25,768 nt of DNA from a virus. The position numbers and the translations under genes were made by a program. The stretch spans positions 1-25,768 of the IMG/VR virus record IMGVR_UViG_3300001533_002793. One strand, given 5' to 3'. Below are positions 22,594 to 25,768 of the stretch, in pieces. Under the pieces are notes generated by a model, which saw only the letters and a list, made by a program, of their open reading frames with translations, was not told the origin of the DNA and made no database searches. Every line of letters begins with the position of its first letter. Position 1 is the stretch's first letter.

Positions 22594-24532
22594 TTAATCG
22601 TTGTTTCTTTCTACCATTACCGTTATTATTGGTTTCAATGTGTTCCTTGTATTTCTTCTCAATTATGGTGATAAGTGGATTTCTGATATTGGTATCTTCA
22701 TCACTCATTTTAATTACACCCATGTTTTCGACTTCATTGAACATATCGAGAAGCGTTTCCAATGAACTATCGGTTTTGTTTCTCATATCGATTTGATTAA
22801 TATCACCAAGTAATATGATTTTGGCGTTACTGCCGATACGAGTTAAAAGTGTTCTACTGTTATCAAGACTTATGTTTTGACAGTTATGTGTTAAAATATT
22901 ATTCACAAAATAATTATTGTTTTCATTAACCTCCATATTATAAACAGTAGTAACACCACCATCATTAATCTCACTAATGGTTGATGTTGTAAGTTCATAA
23001 TTATTTAAATAATTAAAATAATTGTTGAATTTAAAATATCCTTTATAATCATCATTTAGTTTATAATACATGGAAGGATGAACATATTCTTTAATTAAAT
23101 TTTGAAATTTATTTGAATTTTCGTTATTTAACCTTAAATAAAAATACGAATTAAAATCACCAACTCTATCTTTTCTTGGTTTCTTTATTGTTTCAATTTT
23201 TAATTCGATATTGAATTTATTTTTCAATATCGTTAGTAGATGATGATTTTCTGTTTTAGTAAATCCTTCTGAATGTAAACTAATATTTGACCCCTTATTA
23301 TTATATATATGATTACTTCCATCATCCATAAACCATGTAGCAAGCGTTCTTACCGTCATATATTTTTCAATACCAGCGGTAATTCTCTTTTTCTTTCCAT
23401 TAGGAAATAACCTTTCAATAAAATCACTATTAATATAAAATGATTTAGTGTTTAATACAGACATATTTTCACCAGTAAACCCCGATTTTCCAGTACTACT
23501 ACATTCAGTGTTATATAATAAACCGCAAAATTTATTATATTCCATCTGTTTTAACGAATGTTGTTTTCTGATTCTGAAAACATTATCACCCCATTGTTTA
23601 TTTTTTTGTAAACAACCATCACCTAATAAAAACCCTAATAAAATATCATAATTTTTTTCATTCAATATCGAATGGTTACCTGATTTATTCTTTCTTTTTA
23701 GAATCTTATCCCCAACACTTAACTCGTTAGCGGTAACATATTTTATATTATTTTCACTATCAATGACAGCAAATGGGTGGTTTTTTGTGATAATTAAATC
23801 ATTTATGTTTTCTCTTAGTTTTATTTTTATTGTTTCTTTATTTTTAGTTATTCGAATTGAATTAATTTCTTTATATTCATTTTTATTCGTTTTATCATTA
23901 TGTGATAAGACCGTGAGATTATTATATTTTTTAAAATAATGAGGTAATCTTTTTAATTTAATGTGTTTAGGTTTTTTATCTAACATAGATGTTTTAATTA
24001 TTATCTTATTTTCACCTGAAACACATTCATCGGCAATAATAATACAGTCATCGAGACTCGCACCCCTAATAAAAGCAAGTGGTGCGGGTCTCACGATATC
24101 CTTTTCAACCAGTTGTTTCAAAGCGATATCTGTCATGACTTTCTCCATGTTGAGATAAAAACTCCACATGGCGGGTTCAATTTTTTCACGAATATCACCC
24201 GGTAAGAATCCGACTTCCTCGTCTTTAAGCGTCTTTACGGACTTAACGAGATAGATTTTCTTAAAACGATTCGTTGATTTTTTCAGAAGATTTAAAGCGA
24301 TTCCCATTGCAACGAAGGTCTTACCTGTACCAGCAGGACCGGCACAAATCGTGATTTCATTCGTCTTTATCGACTTAATCAATTTAATCTGACTGTCATT
24401 CATCGCTTTTATTTTTAGGTCTCTAGGTAAAATCTTATTTATTTCAGATTTTGTTCTTTCAACGTCTTCTTTCGTGTTTACACGAATCAGTTCATCGTAT
24501 TCCTTTTCTTCTTTGAATCTATCTCTTGCCAT
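22586..24532 (-). CDS. phoH: PhoH-type ATPase precursor with an intein
   Basis: 648 residues from the ATG (MARDRFKEEKEYDE); a GTG two codons earlier is an alternative. Walker A is AGPAGTGKT at about 64-72. Walker B is CIIIADE at 163-169, directly followed by the intein Cys170. The intein ends HN at 549-550, and the second part resumes at Cys551 with CQNISLDNSRTLLTRIG and ILLGDINQIDM, the sensor region of PhoH proteins. After splicing the product would be a 267-residue P-loop ATPase, as found in many T4-type phages; its role is unsettled (possible RNA or phosphate-starvation link). The extein Cys after ADE replaces the usual Ala of DEAQN, as splicing chemistry requires. Confidence 0.92.
   Translation of the reverse strand: MARDRFKEEKEYDELIRVNTKEDVERTKSEINKILPRDLKIKAMNDSQIKLIKSIKTNEITICAGPAGTGKTFVAMGIALNLLKKSTNRFKKIYLVKSVKTLKDEEVGFLPGDIREKIEPAMWSFYLNMEKVMTDIALKQLVEKDIVRPAPLAFIRGASLDDCIIIADECVSGENKIIIKTSMLDKKPKHIKLKRLPHYFKKYNNLTVLSHNDKTNKNEYKEINSIRITKNKETIKIKLRENINDLIITKNHPFAVIDSENNIKYVTANELSVGDKILKRKNKSGNHSILNEKNYDILLGFLLGDGCLQKNKQWGDNVFRIRKQHSLKQMEYNKFCGLLYNTECSSTGKSGFTGENMSVLNTKSFYINSDFIERLFPNGKKKRITAGIEKYMTVRTLATWFMDDGSNHIYNNKGSNISLHSEGFTKTENHHLLTILKNKFNIELKIETIKKPRKDRVGDFNSYFYLRLNNENSNKFQNLIKEYVHPSMYYKLNDDYKGYFKFNNYFNYLNNYELTTSTISEINDGGVTTVYNMEVNENNNYFVNNILTHNCQNISLDNSRTLLTRIGSNAKIILLGDINQIDMRNKTDSSLETLLDMFNEVENMGVIKMSDEDTNIRNPLITIIEKKYKEHIETNNNGNGRKKQRLNG
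22883..24025 (-). mobile_element. Intein with LAGLIDADG endonuclease in the PhoH gene
   Basis: 381 residues. Block A begins CVSGENKIIIKT with the nucleophile Cys1. Block B is TKNHPF (80-85) with the conserved His. The endonuclease domain has two LAGLIDADG-type motifs: LLGFLLGDG (129-137) and TLATWFMDDG (227-236). Splicing blocks F and G are TVYNMEVNENNNYFV and NILTHN, followed by Cys+1. All residues needed for splicing are present, so it appears active. It interrupts the ATP-hydrolysis motif and is a homing element. Confidence 0.93.
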
Positions 24533-24560
24533 ATTCACTTAAAGTGTTGGTTTAAATCGA

Positions 24561-24574
24561 ATTTTTATAAAAAT
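24561..24574. repeat. Palindrome ATTTTTATAAAAAT, copy 1
   Basis: A perfect 14-base palindrome 28 bases upstream of the PhoH ATG. An identical copy lies exactly 120 bases away, before the oppositely directed hub gene. Both could be binding sites for a dimeric regulator. Confidence 0.5.
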
Positions 24575-24646
24575 AATCGTATACTTATATGAACTAATAC
24601 GTGTTTTAATTAATAATCTTGAAACCCTGACGAAAAATTTTTTTAT

Positions 24647-24655
24647 AGTATTTAT
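24647..24655 (+). promoter_or_regulatory. Putative phage late promoter motif AGTATTTAT
   Basis: Exact nonamer 37 bases upstream of the hub protein ATG at 24693. Confidence 0.6.
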
Positions 24656-24680
24656 CAGTGAAAACAATAATAAAATATAA

Positions 24681-24694
24681 ATTTTTATAAAAAT
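24681..24694. repeat. Palindrome ATTTTTATAAAAAT, copy 2
   Basis: Same 14-base palindrome as at 24561. It overlaps the first two bases of the hub gene ATG, so a protein bound here, or the hairpin in mRNA, could affect initiation. Confidence 0.5.
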
Positions 24695-25646
24695 GGACGA
24701 ACAAATGCGAGAACAACAAGGTATACCACCAAAAAAAGAACCTATTGGTGACGTGTTGAAAAAATACAAGGAAATGCGTGATGATGGTAATTTACCTAAA
24801 CCTCCAGTGCAACCAATCGACTCCGATAAAGTTATTGCGGATTCCATACCCACAAACATGGGATTCGATAAAAACGAATTTCAAGACACTATGTCAAGGG
24901 AAACCGACCCCGATTTAATGATGTCGTATGAAATCGTTAAATTACCATCAAAAGGCGTGTTTTATAAAAACGGAATTTCTGAAGTCAATGTGGAATACAT
25001 GACATCTAAAGACGAGGATTTACTTACAACTCCTTCTCTTATTGAGAATGGTACGGTTTTAGAAGTCTTACTTAAAAGAAAAATTAAAACCAAGGGCATT
25101 AATCCCGAAGACCTGCTTTCTGGTGATAGAAACGCTGTACTTCTGTTTTTACGTAGTTCAAGTTATGGACACGAATACACGGTACAGGTATCAGACCCCA
25201 GAACTGGAAAACAATTTCAGTCCAGTGTTGATTTACGTAAATTAAGGTATAAAAATGTCGAGGAATTACCTGATGAAGACGGACTATTTACTGTTGAAAT
25301 TCCCATGCGTAAGAAAACCGTTAAATTCAGACTTCTGACAAGCGGTGAGGAAAACATGTTATTCAAACAAGCCGAAGCACATCGTGAAGCAATGAATTTG
25401 GAATTCAATGACTACAACACCATGAAATTAAAAGCACATATTGTCAGTATCGGAGAAAAAACTGACCCAACGTATATCAGTAAGTTCGTTGATGTCATGC
25501 CAGCACTTGATGCTCTGACAATTAGAAAGAAAATTCTTGCCGTTAGTCCCGATGTTGATATGGATTATAAATTTACCACTGCTGATGGCTATACTTTTAA
25601 TGCTCAATTAACAATCGGTATTGATTTTTTTTTCCCAAACACTTAG
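24693..25646 (+). CDS. T4-type baseplate hub/assembly protein (gp26/gp51-like), as far as the frameshift
   Basis: 317 residues as read. A disordered, charged N-terminus of about 75 residues precedes the family core: SYEIVKLPSKGVFYKNG, VEYMTSKDEDLLTTPSLIEN, LLKRKIKTKGINPEDLLSGD, RNAVLLFLRSSSYGHEYTVQ, and FRLLTSGEENMLF. This is the pattern I associate with baseplate hub assembly proteins of T4-type phages of cyanobacteria. The frame ends FFFPNT at the T9 run; the -1 frame continues as coherent protein to the edge of the window. Own late motif upstream. The exact T4 equivalent is uncertain. Confidence 0.68.
   Translation: MDEQMREQQGIPPKKEPIGDVLKKYKEMRDDGNLPKPPVQPIDSDKVIADSIPTNMGFDKNEFQDTMSRETDPDLMMSYEIVKLPSKGVFYKNGISEVNVEYMTSKDEDLLTTPSLIENGTVLEVLLKRKIKTKGINPEDLLSGDRNAVLLFLRSSSYGHEYTVQVSDPRTGKQFQSSVDLRKLRYKNVEELPDEDGLFTVEIPMRKKTVKFRLLTSGEENMLFKQAEAHREAMNLEFNDYNTMKLKAHIVSIGEKTDPTYISKFVDVMPALDALTIRKKILAVSPDVDMDYKFTTADGYTFNAQLTIGIDFFFPNT
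25625..25633 (+). other. Frameshift point at a T9 run
   Basis: Zero frame: GAT TTT TTT TTC CCA AAC ACT TAG. One more T, or a -1 slip on T_TTT_TTC, gives D-F-F-F-P-K-H-L-A-G and an open frame to the end of the window. Confidence 0.7.
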
Positions 25647-25768
25647 CGGGGGAATACAAGAAATTGGTTGACGAGGAAATCTACATCCTAACCAAACACG
25701 CTAAGTTTCAAGCCGATTATGTGGAACGACTTCCGATTTACAGAAGACGACATTTTCTGTACTTACTC
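25634..25768 (+). CDS. Continuation of the hub protein in the -1 frame, runs off the window
   Basis: 45 codons without a stop: PKHLAGEYKKLVDEEIYILT, then KHAKFQADYVERLPIYRRRH and FLYLL. The composition (helical, basic-aromatic end) fits the C-terminal part of this protein family. There is no start codon of its own. It is best read as the end of the gene at 24693. Confidence 0.65.

Overview
This window is part of the genome of a contractile-tailed (T4-type, myovirus) bacteriophage. It is AT-rich, densely packed and coded on both strands. The probable host is a member of the Bacteroidota, for three reasons. One early-type promoter matches the Bacteroidota consensus (TTTG, 19 bases, TAnnTTTG). 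Starts are preceded by A-rich leaders with few Shine-Dalgarno sequences. The cargo lipoprotein has a typical Bacteroidota signal peptide (…SC-E-K-D-P).

Layout. From 1 to about 3.4 kb is a leftward nucleotide-metabolism block: a KTSC-domain protein, two small unknowns, dUTPase, thymidylate synthase and a free-standing I-TevI-like GIY-YIG homing endonuclease. From 3.4 to 14 kb are virion genes: a gp15-like tail terminator, several leftward baseplate or fibre-like proteins, a lipoprotein cargo gene on the opposite strand, then rightward tail sheath, a small acidic protein and tail tube. A decayed LAGLIDADG endonuclease follows the tube gene. From 14 to 18.4 kb, leftward, are a PD-(D/E)XK nuclease and a baseplate operon with a gp5-type OB-fold hub/spike protein. 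From 18.4 to 24.5 kb, leftward, are a phage sigma factor, two glycosyltransferases, a HAD-like protein and a PhoH-type ATPase interrupted in Walker B by a 381-residue LAGLIDADG intein. The window ends in a rightward T4-type baseplate hub protein gene.

Regulation. The nonamer AGTATTTAT occurs eight times by eye, always 14-62 bases upstream of a gene start and in that gene's direction, mostly ahead of virion genes. A ninth variant (GGTATTTAT) precedes a structural gene. It is probably the phage late promoter, and the sigma factor encoded here is the obvious candidate to read it. Four rho-independent or promoter-like landmarks separate the units, and three strong hairpin terminators follow the lipoprotein, sheath and tube genes.

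Quality caveat. Three otherwise sensible genes (break points near 4744, 7509 and 25625) are each broken by a single -1 shift at a T run, and the decayed endonuclease has another at an A run. All four would be repaired by adding one base to the homopolymer. Assembly error is the simplest explanation, but two of the sites are T_TTT_TTC heptamers that could support programmed frameshifting.
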